NCBI GenBank assembly: GCA_964563135.1 | Contig: CAZLWV010000015.1 | Span: 13,471-77,470 of the forward strand | Direction of reading: 5' to 3' | Source of the DNA: JAAYAY01 sp964563135 | GTDB taxonomy: Bacteria > Planctomycetota > Planctomycetia > Pirellulales > Thermoguttaceae | DNA: 64,000 nucleotides | In this document: piece after piece, positions 44,605-52,773 of the stretch | How the letters are laid out: every line of letters starts with the position of its first letter | Numbering within the stretch: position 1 is the stretch's first letter | Notes under the pieces: model-generated | Databases searched by the model: none | The model's input: only the letters and a program-made list of their open reading frames with translations | What the model was told of the DNA's origin: nothing | Position numbers and translations under genes: made by a program

Positions 44605-44634
44605 GGCGAGGCGGCCCAATCAGGCCGCCTCGCC
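44605..44634 (+). terminator. Strong hairpin after the export lipoprotein gene
   Basis: GGCGAGGCGGCC (44605-44616) pairs perfectly with GGCCGCCTCGCC (44623-44634), a 12-bp stem with a 6-nt loop, 36 nt after the stop codon. The downstream T-content is modest (cgttctgctt). It may also serve the convergent gene. Confidence 0.75.
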
Positions 44635-44733
44635 CGTTCTGCTTGCCTGCGATCTGGCTTGCCGTTCACCCCGCGAGCCGAGATCCTTCAGCGTCGTCCA
44701 AGGCCTCCATGCCTGAACGGGAAGGCGGCCGGT

Positions 44734-45543
44734 TCATTGAACAGCCAGCACGCGGTTCACTGCCGGCATGCTGACGGGATTGGAGTAGTGATAGACACGG
44801 CAGATCTCCTGTTCGTCGCGGATAATCGGGGTTGGCTGCTCGATCACGAAATCGCAGAAATCAAAACTGTTGAAGGCGGCGAAAGCCAGACGCACACTGT
44901 CGACCGGCGGTTGGAACCGCCGGCTCAGATCCGGCAGCGCAATCGGGCCGGTGTCTACCTGCCAGATTCCCTTGTCGAGACTGATATTCATCGTTTTGAC
45001 GGGATACTCCAGCAGGCATCGCAGACCGGTTTCTTCATTTGCCATCTCGGTCTGGGCCGCCAATGGCGTGTCCGTCGCCGTAACGTCGCGAATCTCCTCG
45101 AACGTCGCGAGTTCCCGGACCAGCTTGCCGCAGTGCAGCCGCAGATTCGGCTCACCCCACATCTCCGTCACTTTGCGAAGCTGCCGGTACCGGTCCCGGG
45201 CGTCTGCATGCCGCCGCAGAACCAGCACGTCCTCGCCGCCGTAGATGGGCATGAAGTCGTAGTTGTCCGCCTGAAACAGGTCTCTCTCGGCGAACGTGTT
45301 CTCGCTCTTGCAGGAACCGCACTGGTAGATGACCAGTTCCGTTCCCGCCTGGTCGTCATAGAGAATCGTCCGGCTTTCAATCCAGAATCGCACAGCGTTG
45401 GCTGAAGACGTATTGCAGATGAAGGACCGGCCGTAGTCCAGGCATTCGATTGCTTCATTGTCGGCAGCGGCAGAATCCGAGAGGGCCCTCGTTCCGACTG
45501 CAGCCAGTCCGGCTGCCAGGAAAACTCGTCGTGTCGATTTCAC
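44734..45543 (-). CDS. Exported protein with Tat-like signal, unknown function
   Basis: GTG 45543 follows AGGAG with 8-nt spacing. The N-terminus KSTRRVFLAAGLAAVG fits a twin-arginine signal followed by AAA. The 269-residue protein has a CxxC (YQCGSCKSENTF) and many Asp/Glu. No family recognised. The long frame to 45714 is not credible as the N-terminus. It converges on the export lipoprotein gene. Confidence 0.7.
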   Translation of the reverse strand: MKSTRRVFLAAGLAAVGTRALSDSAAADNEAIECLDYGRSFICNTSSANAVRFWIESRTILYDDQAGTELVIYQCGSCKSENTFAERDLFQADNYDFMPIYGGEDVLVLRRHADARDRYRQLRKVTEMWGEPNLRLHCGKLVRELATFEEIRDVTATDTPLAAQTEMANEETGLRCLLEYPVKTMNISLDKGIWQVDTGPIALPDLSRRFQPPVDSVRLAFAAFNSFDFCDFVIEQPTPIIRDEQEICRVYHYSNPVSMPAVNRVLAVQ

Positions 45544-45617
45544 TGCGTTGGCTCCTGTCAAACAACTGAGTGTTCTTCTGGTACCGTGGTTTCTTACAGG
45601 CAGTCTCGCCGCCATCC

Positions 45618-46724
45618 TCACGCATCGCAGGTCCGCGCGAGCTCGCGCAGATAGTCCAATACCTCGTCCAGGTCTGGAACTTGCACTCCCACAGCCCGGC
45701 CCTCGCGGTCGCACTCTGCCAGGAGCAGCAGTTCTTCGAAATCCGGCGAAGCCTCGAGCCGACGACGACTCCGCGCCCCCAGCGTTCCGTCCAGGTAATC
45801 GTGGGCCTCCATGTGGTGGGCTATCAGCCAGGCGGTCCGCTCCGTAATCAGGCCTTCGAGGGCCTCCAGCCCGGCAACCGTGTGCTCCCGGTGATCAATC
45901 GCCTTGCCCACGTCGTGAAGCAGCGCCGCCAGCAGAAACTCCTCGTCATAGGGCAGCTCGTCGCGAGCCAGATCGAAAACCTGCAGACTGTGATACAGAA
46001 CATCCCCTTCCGGGTGATACTCGCGGCTCTCTTTCACCCGCTCCAGCGGCAGCAGGAGCATCTCGAAGATCTGGAACGGATCTACCCGCGACTCCTCCTG
46101 CAGGACTGTTTGGTCGAGCGTCGCTTCCGGATACTCACGAGTGAGAATCTGCTCCAACTCGGCAATGCTCGCCCGCTCGATCGCCTTGCCCGTGATCGAA
46201 CTCTTGAACACGTAGTGGACCTTGTCTGCCGGATAGACCGTCAGTTCGAACGGGAACCGGTCTTCGACATGAAGGTGCGTGAACTGCCGTTCTTCTCCGT
46301 GTTTCCGCACCGTTTTCCGCTCGATTTCGTAGCAGAACCCTTCCTCATCGAGCGCGGCCGCCACCGCCTCAATACTGTCGGAAAAGACGTGGATATCGAT
46401 ATCGGAACCCTGCCGGATGTGGCCGGTCATCACGCTCCCGATGAGTCGGGGGCGGAAGATTCGCAGAATCCGCATCAGACGCAGCGCTTCCAGCCGCATA
46501 TCCTTGAGATTCTCCCTGCGGCGATCTCCCTCGTGCAGACGGGCAAAAGCTTGGACCTGGTCGCGAATCTCACGGTTGCTCGGCAGATCGTGCGGCTTGA
46601 CATCGCCCGAGCAGACACGACGGGCGGCTTTCAACTTAGCGCGGTAGTATTCCGATTCCTCGCGAGTGTACATCAACCTGGCAGCATCCCAGGCGAGTTG
46701 ACGACGAAGCTTATCGTTGGTCAT
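45618..46724 (-). CDS. Nucleotidyltransferase-HD domain protein
   Basis: Two catalytic modules in one 368-residue chain. The first is a minimal polymerase-beta-like nucleotidyltransferase: GSVMTG (96-101) and SDID (107-110). The second is an HD phosphohydrolase domain: YHSLQVFD (about 244-251) and LLHDVGKAIDH (268-278), typical of CCA-adding enzyme or second-messenger hydrolase HD domains. The NTase lacks the tRNA-binding parts of a CCA enzyme. Role might be nucleotide or RNA metabolism; substrate not deducible. ATG 46724 has no clear Shine-Dalgarno. Confidence 0.75.
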   Translation of the reverse strand: MTNDKLRRQLAWDAARLMYTREESEYYRAKLKAARRVCSGDVKPHDLPSNREIRDQVQAFARLHEGDRRRENLKDMRLEALRLMRILRIFRPRLIGSVMTGHIRQGSDIDIHVFSDSIEAVAAALDEEGFCYEIERKTVRKHGEERQFTHLHVEDRFPFELTVYPADKVHYVFKSSITGKAIERASIAELEQILTREYPEATLDQTVLQEESRVDPFQIFEMLLLPLERVKESREYHPEGDVLYHSLQVFDLARDELPYDEEFLLAALLHDVGKAIDHREHTVAGLEALEGLITERTAWLIAHHMEAHDYLDGTLGARSRRRLEASPDFEELLLLAECDREGRAVGVQVPDLDEVLDYLRELARTCDA

Positions 46725-46843
46725 GGAGAGAAATCGCAAGCTCGTTGACGGCCGAGCGTGCCGGGTCAAGAGAGAAAAGGACATTCAAGAGCCAGTGCCA
46801 GACACCTTCTGGCTCCTATTGACGCCAAAGCAGTCCATGCACC

Positions 46844-46888
46844 GGGCGACAGGCGGAAGCCCGGCTTTCTTGCGGTCTTCCGTCGGGG
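46844..46888. repeat. REP-like element, copy 1
   Basis: The 45-bp sequence (gggcgacaggcggaagcccg, then tgcggtcttc) is a diverged copy of 47037-47080. Its core GGC-GGAA-GCC can form a small hairpin with a GGAA tetraloop. Confidence 0.6.
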
Positions 46889-47036
46889 CGCCCTGGGCAT
46901 CTTCCATGCAGCCACCCATAGTCTACCCGGGCGGCTCGCCGGTACAAGGCCAGCCTGATCCCTGTCTCGGCTTGTCACAGGCGATGGTATCGCTAGAATT
47001 CGGCAAGCCATTCGGGCCTGCGCAGTCGGTGTACGA

Positions 47037-47080
47037 GGGCGACGGGCGGAAGCCCGCCCTTCTGTGGTCTTCAGTTGGGT
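47037..47080. repeat. REP-like element, copy 2
   Basis: Imperfect direct repeat of 46844-46888. The core CGGGC-GGAA-GCCCG is a perfect 5-bp stem with a GGAA tetraloop. Both copies lie in the same gap between the NTase-HD gene and the SDR gene, which otherwise (46725-47151) holds no gene. Confidence 0.6.
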
Positions 47081-47151
47081 AGCCACAATCGCATCCCAAA
47101 CGGTCCTCAACAGAAACCTCGTTTGACTCTTCTTCCTCCAGGTTCGCTGCC

Positions 47152-47928
47152 ATGCCGCCTCGACAGGATCAGCCCGTCGCACTGGTAACGGGGGCCGGAC
47201 GCCGCCGCATCGGCAACGCCATTGTCAGAACTCTCGCCCGAAAAGGCTACTCCGTCGGTCTCCACTACCATGGTTCGTGCGATGCCGCCCGGGAGACGGC
47301 TGCAGAAATTGAAGCCGGAGGCGGAGTGGCCGCCTGCTTTCAGGCCGATGTCTCGCAGGAGCACCAGGTGGAGCGGCTGTTTGAGGAGCATCTCGGCCGG
47401 TTCGGGCGGCTCGATGTGCTGATCACCACCGCTGCAATCTGGGAGCCTGGTCGACTGGAAGACACCAACGCCGGCGATATCCAGCGGCATTTCGAGATCA
47501 ACGCGCTCGGCACGTTCCTTTGCTGCCGGCGAGGCGGATTGATCATGGCCCAGCAGCCCCAAGGAGGAGCTATCGTAACCGTTGGTGACTGGGCTGTTGT
47601 GCGTCCCTACCGCGACTATGCCGCCTACTTCCTGTCAAAAGGCGTGATCCCCACCATGACTCGAATGCTGGCGGTCGAACTGGCAGCGAGGAACCCAGCC
47701 GTTCGGGTCAACGCCATCCTACCGGGCCCGGTCATGCTCCCGGAGGACTTGCCCGAAGACGAGAAGGAACGGGTCGTTGCCGGCACGCTCCTGAAACGGG
47801 AAGGCTCCCCGGAATCGGTAGCCCACACCGTTCTCTATCTCGTCGAAAACGACTATGTCACCGGCGTCTGCATTCCCGTCGACGGCGGCCGCACGATTGC
47901 CGGAGGGGAAGGAGACCAGTCAGCCTAG
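47152..47928 (+). CDS. Pteridine-reductase-like short-chain dehydrogenase
   Basis: Classical SDR of 258 residues. The coenzyme motif is TGAGRRRIG (13-21), with the Arg-rich form typical of pteridine reductase/FolM and predicting NADPH. The active-site region reads GDWAVVRPYRDYAAYFLSK, with Y159xxxK163, like FolM/PTR1 (which have SDWA here). It may reduce dihydrobiopterin or dihydrofolate; the substrate is inferred from the motif only. Its TAG stop (47926-47928) includes the first two bases of repeat copy 3. Confidence 0.82.
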   Translation: MPPRQDQPVALVTGAGRRRIGNAIVRTLARKGYSVGLHYHGSCDAARETAAEIEAGGGVAACFQADVSQEHQVERLFEEHLGRFGRLDVLITTAAIWEPGRLEDTNAGDIQRHFEINALGTFLCCRRGGLIMAQQPQGGAIVTVGDWAVVRPYRDYAAYFLSKGVIPTMTRMLAVELAARNPAVRVNAILPGPVMLPEDLPEDEKERVVAGTLLKREGSPESVAHTVLYLVENDYVTGVCIPVDGGRTIAGGEGDQSA

Positions 47929-48032
47929 TGCTTTGCCACAGCTTCATTCTGGGGCAAATGGCGTAGAATCATGCGACAGTCGCCGAGTCGTTCCGCAGTC
48001 TCGATCCCGATTCTTGGCTGTGACGAAGCACT
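47927..48032. repeat. Dispersed 106-bp element with terminal inverted repeats, copy 3
   Basis: AGTGCTTTGCCACAG (47927-47941) and CTGTGACGAAGCACT (48018-48032) are the terminal inverted repeats; the interior matches copies at 14279 and 23278. The outer T/A flanks (tAGT, ACTa) make both ends read TAG, supplying the SDR stop and, on the minus strand, the stop of the next gene. Confidence 0.9.
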
Positions 48033-50568
48033 AGAGGAATACCTCGTAATAGGCATAGTCCAGCGGCGGCTCCAGATCATTGATGTGGCTTCCCGTCGTC
48101 CAATAGACTTTCACGGTCTCGAAAGCAGTCGCCTCGTAGAGCAGATCGAGACTTCCGCCGCCGACTGTCGACAGCCGGCCGACGTTCCCCGTTCCGCTCA
48201 GATAGTCGTCGCCGGCCGTATCGTGCAGTTTTGCGATATCCGCGCCGCCGAAGCTCGCTTCCGCATACACCGCGTCGAAGGCCCTGGCGGTCACGTTCAG
48301 GAGGTCATCATCGAGGCTCCGGAAAGTAACCTTGTGGCTGCGGCCACGGAATTCGTCCCGACCGGGTGAATCCTGCAGGCGGGCCACATCGTAGCCGCCT
48401 GCGGCATGGGCCAGCACCTGGGTGAACCCGCTAACCGTACGCGTCACGCCGCCCCCGGCCATCCTGGTCGATTCGTACGAGGATGTCAGGAGATCATCCC
48501 CGGCGGTGCCGTAGAGAACGGCCAGATCATTGCCACCGTATAACGCCGTCGATTCGACCTCTTCGAAACCTTTGGCCCGGAAATAGAACGAACCGCCTCG
48601 CAGGAGACTGATATCGTCCTTCCCTTTGAACTTGTCGTCCTGCATCGTGTCGTAGATCGTGGCCCGATCGTGGCCGCCGTTGAGGCCGTAGGCATGCGCA
48701 ATGCGGAAGCCGTGAATCTCATGGGAATACCCGGGACCCTCATACCTGACCAATCCCAGGCCGGCAATGAATGTCTCATCGCCCGGTGAATCCCGCATGA
48801 ACACCGCGTCGATCCCTCCGCCGCTCGATGCATAGTTCGACTCGATATTTGTCGCCGAGATCCTGTAGGTCGGATCTCGCGATTCCCCTTCCGGCACGTA
48901 TTCGCGATAGAGCCCCGACGTGGGATCCAGATCGAGCCGGTCGGCCTTCGTGCCGCCATCGAAGGTCACGTCGTCGTCGCCGTCGGCTGCATCAATCGCG
49001 ATCTCCTCCATCTGCAGCACGGAACCGTGAACGACGCCTTCCACGAGTTCGCCCTGGAATGGGCCAAGATTGAGCTGGCTATCGGCGTCCGTCCCCTGGA
49101 TCTGGGCCGTGTCGTACCCTTCTCGCCCGTCGAACTCCATCATGGCTGTGCTGGAGAATTCGACTGCGAAATTGGCGCCGCTGATCGCGCCGGCCAGCGT
49201 CGCCATGTCGATCTCGACCGTGTCGTCACCGTCGCTGCCCAGCACTCCGATCGAATCGCTGCCGCCTCCGCCGTCGAACGTCGTCGTTACCAGCGTCCCC
49301 CCGGGAAAGGACAACTCATAGTCGATTCCGTTGACATCAACCACGTAGGGCGAATCGACCTCCAGCACAAGATCGTCGCTTTCGTCGGTGCCGTGGACCG
49401 TGATCGAGTCGGCTTCCTGCTCCACCAGGTTGCATATGCGCACGGTTACATGCATGGCAAGATCGTTGAGCTCCACGTAGAACCGGTCCCCCGCCTCGGC
49501 CTCGTAGTCGACTCGGCTGGTCTCGTCGGCAACTTCCGTAAGCCCTCCGTCGTCGTTACGGAGGTACAGCCTCAGGTCCAAACCGCCGGGCGAACCGAAG
49601 TCGTCCAGTTCCACCGTCACCCACCCATCGTACATGGCGTCGAAACAGTACCACAGTTCGTCGCCGAACGCCGACTGGTCCGCGAGATCCACAAAGTCCA
49701 CCACGCCCAGGTTCGTGGGAGGCTTGAAGATCGTGGTCGCGCCAAGCAGGCTGTTTGGCGCGGAGACGTTTCCGGGCCAGAGAGTGATCTCGTGTTCCCA
49801 CGAGGCGTCGCTGGGGTCGATGTTGAGAACCTCCCCGTTCGTGCGATAGCCTCGCAGTTCGGGGCCTGGCCCGTACGTCATTCCGTAGATGTCGGAGTAT
49901 CCCAGATTGCCTACCACGGCGTAACCCGAGTGGTCTGAAGGAATCCGAAGCAGGTGGCCACTGAGAGTCGTCAGATAAACGTTCCCGTCTTCGTCCGCCG
50001 TTACGTCTCCCGCGGAGTCGTAAGACCCGAGATTCACCAGGCGCGTGGCGTCCGCCGAATCCTCGTCGAGCGAGTAGAGGTAATTGGCCTCAAACAAGCT
50101 CGGGTAGTCGCATCCCGTCGCCAGAAGCGTCCCATCCGCTGCGAATTCCAGCCCATTGAGCCGTACGCCGCTGTTGTTCGTCGCCACCCAGCCGATCTGC
50201 ACCGGATTGACGAAACCGCCCGGATTGTCGAAATCAACCTCCAGTTCGTAGAGAATGCTCGACCCATCGGCCGGACCTGCGACACCGAACACGCGCCCCG
50301 ACGGTGAGATGGCGATGTCGAACAGCGCCACCGATGTGGTCGCAAGCGTATCCGCCCGCCCAGCCCCCTCGACATCTGCAACCATCACGTTGCCGTTCAG
50401 ATCGCTGATGAGAAAACCGGACCAATCGGCGCTGAGCGCTGTCGCGGCTGGGGCCGCCTCCCCAGCAAAACCGGCATCGCCAGCCAGCATCCGGCGACTC
50501 TCCAGGCCCTCACAACGCAGCCGCCTTTGCAGCAATCCCCCACAAGTCTTGTACCTTGCGCCGAGCAT
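48031..50568 (-). CDS. LEPR-motif extracellular protein with ~50-residue repeats
   Basis: 845 residues from ATG 50568, which follows GGGGGT. LRCEGLESRRMLAGD near residue 20 is the planctomycete extracellular sorting motif. Residues about 60-270 resemble a beta-propeller of strands (SDLNGNVMVADV, SGRVFGVAGP), then a beta-sandwich-like region (about 270-390). The C-terminal ~400 residues repeat a unit of about 47-52 residues (GFxxV, GGxDxAxLyDtxGdDxf) at least four times, related to half of the 99-residue repeat of the 1053-residue protein. Probably secreted or cell-wall-linked. Its TAG stop lies in the terminal repeat of copy 3. Confidence 0.8.
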   Translation of the reverse strand: MLGARYKTCGGLLQRRLRCEGLESRRMLAGDAGFAGEAAPAATALSADWSGFLISDLNGNVMVADVEGAGRADTLATTSVALFDIAISPSGRVFGVAGPADGSSILYELEVDFDNPGGFVNPVQIGWVATNNSGVRLNGLEFAADGTLLATGCDYPSLFEANYLYSLDEDSADATRLVNLGSYDSAGDVTADEDGNVYLTTLSGHLLRIPSDHSGYAVVGNLGYSDIYGMTYGPGPELRGYRTNGEVLNIDPSDASWEHEITLWPGNVSAPNSLLGATTIFKPPTNLGVVDFVDLADQSAFGDELWYCFDAMYDGWVTVELDDFGSPGGLDLRLYLRNDDGGLTEVADETSRVDYEAEAGDRFYVELNDLAMHVTVRICNLVEQEADSITVHGTDESDDLVLEVDSPYVVDVNGIDYELSFPGGTLVTTTFDGGGGSDSIGVLGSDGDDTVEIDMATLAGAISGANFAVEFSSTAMMEFDGREGYDTAQIQGTDADSQLNLGPFQGELVEGVVHGSVLQMEEIAIDAADGDDDVTFDGGTKADRLDLDPTSGLYREYVPEGESRDPTYRISATNIESNYASSGGGIDAVFMRDSPGDETFIAGLGLVRYEGPGYSHEIHGFRIAHAYGLNGGHDRATIYDTMQDDKFKGKDDISLLRGGSFYFRAKGFEEVESTALYGGNDLAVLYGTAGDDLLTSSYESTRMAGGGVTRTVSGFTQVLAHAAGGYDVARLQDSPGRDEFRGRSHKVTFRSLDDDLLNVTARAFDAVYAEASFGGADIAKLHDTAGDDYLSGTGNVGRLSTVGGGSLDLLYEATAFETVKVYWTTGSHINDLEPPLDYAYYEVFL

Positions 50569-50898
50569 TGAACTACCCCCAATCGGTGCCTGGCCCGCAT
50601 CCCGAAACTGCCCCAATGAAAACCCCATTATCACCAGAATGGGGAGAACAATCAAAATCCCTAAGCAGAGGGGGAGGGGCGCCGTCCGTTTTCAGATTGG
50701 ACGCTGTCGGGCCGGGGTTTGTTCCCGGCCCGCGATCGCCGGCTGGATCACGGCCGGCGCGTCACGATCGATCGGTGGTTCATGAGGGGGTGATCGGCCG
50801 ACATCCACAGATTGGCTTCAGGACGAGTGCTGTTGTCGTCCAAGAAACGAAGAAAGGGGCCTCAATCGGCCCCTTCATTGTGCTCGAAACAGTGCCAA
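50569..50898. other. Intergenic region with a terminator
   Basis: 330 bp between the LEPR-motif gene start and the end of the DUF1598-like gene. It contains the hairpin at 50854-50875; the remainder (with gggccggggt- and ggccggc-rich stretches) shows no gene. Confidence 0.5.
50854..50875 (-). terminator. Terminator of the DUF1598-like gene
   Basis: AAGGGGCC (50854-50861) and GGCCCCTT (50868-50875) form a perfect 8-bp stem with a 6-nt loop, followed on the minus strand by TTCTTCGTTTCTT. It starts 23 nt after the gene's stop codon. Confidence 0.75.
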
Positions 50899-52251
50899 TC
50901 AGTTCGACCACCACGACGAGTTGGCGGCCAGGGCCCCCTGCTGTCGGATCTGGGTCAACTGGGCACTCGTCTCCGACCGCTCGATGATCGCCCAGGGATT
51001 GAGCTGTACGCCGCCGCACACGACAACCCACGTACCGCTCTTGCGTGCGTACGACGCCTTGCTGGCCACTTGGCGGGGGGCCGCCAACTCGGCCGTACCA
51101 TGTTCCTTGAGGAGCATGGGCAGCTCGCAATGGGCCTTGCCGAACAGGTCCTTCCGAACGATGAGGGCGGCGGCCACGGCCAGATCCATGCAGCCCTGAA
51201 GCTGCCCGAAAACTGGTTCCGCAACCGACAGATCGGCATAGCAGGCGGTCATGGTCTCAGCCCATTTCTGGGAGAGTGGATCCGACTTGCCGGTATGCTG
51301 GCGATCGCCGTCTGCCGCGAATACGTCATTCTCCGTCATGGTCTTCACGCCCGCCTTGGTGATCTGCCACGCCAATCCCTCCTCATCCCCGAGAATAGTG
51401 CCGTAATTCGGCTCCAGCCACCAGCGGGGCATCACGCCCGCGCTGCGTTTGGCAGAACGCATCATCTCCACGAAACTCGGAAGCGCGCGAACGGGAGAAG
51501 GGGTGAGCCCCATGCCGATCTGCTTCATCCGGTAGTCGGCAGCCACGAGAACACCGGCGAAATGGCTGCTTGCGGGCACTCCAGCCACGCTGATTTCCTG
51601 GGGTCCAAGGGCTGCTTCCATGGCTGCGCCAGCTTGCTGGGGATTTGAGGCGAGATGGTTGAGCTGCTGAAACCGCTTGCGTCCTTCCTCGCTTGGATCG
51701 ATCGAGCAAGAGATCACCTCCGGATTCGGCGAGTTCACCGCCCGGAGAGCCACCAGCAGATCGTCCAGGAGAAGTACCGGCCGAGCGGTCGTTTCCCCGA
51801 CTACCGTGCCGTCGGCCGAAACCTTCCAGCCTTCGGCGGGGCCGACAAGCACGATATCGTTCTCTTCGGGATACGCCAGCACGTAATGCACTTGCTGGAG
51901 GCCCGCCAGGCATTGGATTTCATCGGGCACGGCCTTGCCGGTCGCCGCAGACTCGCGAAGGGCGGCGTCGAGCCGTTTCAGCGACACCTTCCGCATTTCG
52001 CATTTTCCGGCCATTTCCGCAGGCACTTCGGCGATCGCCTTGAGGACTTCTCGCTGGATCTCCCCGCGTTCAGCCACGGTCAGGTTGCGGATCATCCCGT
52101 CCAGGTCGACTTTCACACCACCGACGGCTCGTTCGTTGGAGAAGATCTGTGCATGAACCGTCGGAGTCAGCACGGCGGCCACCGCCGAAACCAACACGGC
52201 TGCCGTTGCGCGGCGTGCCAGACGGGCGAAGGCAGAAGTACGCAGCAACAT
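50899..52251 (-). CDS. Exported protein, probably DUF1598 family
   Basis: ATG 52251 follows AGGAG (7-nt spacing) and starts a signal peptide (ARRATAAVLVSAVAAVLTPTVHA). Conserved-looking segments are VGGVKVDLDGMIRNLTVAER, VHYVLAYPEENDIVLVGPAEGW and VLVAADYRMKQIGMGL, which I associate with the planctomycete family DUF1598. 450 residues with few Cys. Function unknown. A hairpin terminator follows; the open frame to 52749 upstream is spurious. Confidence 0.65.
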   Translation of the reverse strand: MLLRTSAFARLARRATAAVLVSAVAAVLTPTVHAQIFSNERAVGGVKVDLDGMIRNLTVAERGEIQREVLKAIAEVPAEMAGKCEMRKVSLKRLDAALRESAATGKAVPDEIQCLAGLQQVHYVLAYPEENDIVLVGPAEGWKVSADGTVVGETTARPVLLLDDLLVALRAVNSPNPEVISCSIDPSEEGRKRFQQLNHLASNPQQAGAAMEAALGPQEISVAGVPASSHFAGVLVAADYRMKQIGMGLTPSPVRALPSFVEMMRSAKRSAGVMPRWWLEPNYGTILGDEEGLAWQITKAGVKTMTENDVFAADGDRQHTGKSDPLSQKWAETMTACYADLSVAEPVFGQLQGCMDLAVAAALIVRKDLFGKAHCELPMLLKEHGTAELAAPRQVASKASYARKSGTWVVVCGGVQLNPWAIIERSETSAQLTQIRQQGALAANSSWWSN

Positions 52252-52773
52252 AACGCTTCTCCTGACAAGGTCGGAAATCGTGTGGTCGTTCGAGCGGGGA
52301 AAAGCCCTTGCGGCAGCCACCCGCCGAGCCAATTCGCCTTCCGCAGACCCTCGGAATGCAGAAAGTCGGCCTGCGCAAACGAATCCGATTGATGAAACAG
52401 CGTAAAATACAGAATAATTCGGTTCGCGGGCTAATGCAAGGAAACGGTGGCCAAACCGCCCCCCCCTGCTTGGCCCCGTCTCCTCCCGGATAGCGATTAT
52501 GCCGGCATTCCCTCGTGGAATGTGCCAGATCCGGACAACTCCACCCTTGGCTCCTTGCCATAACCTGCGATTTGCGGATAAGTTAGGGATAGAGGGCAAC
52601 GCGATCTCCGGGACTCTGGGGCCGGGCCGCCAAGAGACCTTGCCCGAACCGCAATCCGGACCGGGCCCACGGGAGATTTGCCGTCCTAGCCGGGCTCGTC
52701 GTCTCAGCCGATCGGCACCCATCCGCGTCTTCCGACGACGATCGTCCACCGCCAGGAGAGGTCAACCAGATCT
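52252..52773. other. 522-bp region between divergent genes
   Basis: Lies between the DUF1598-like gene and the sigma-54 activator gene, so must hold promoters for both. AT-richer segments at about 52385-52430 and 52560-52600 are candidates, but no clear hexamer pair or -24/-12 element was found. Confidence 0.45.
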
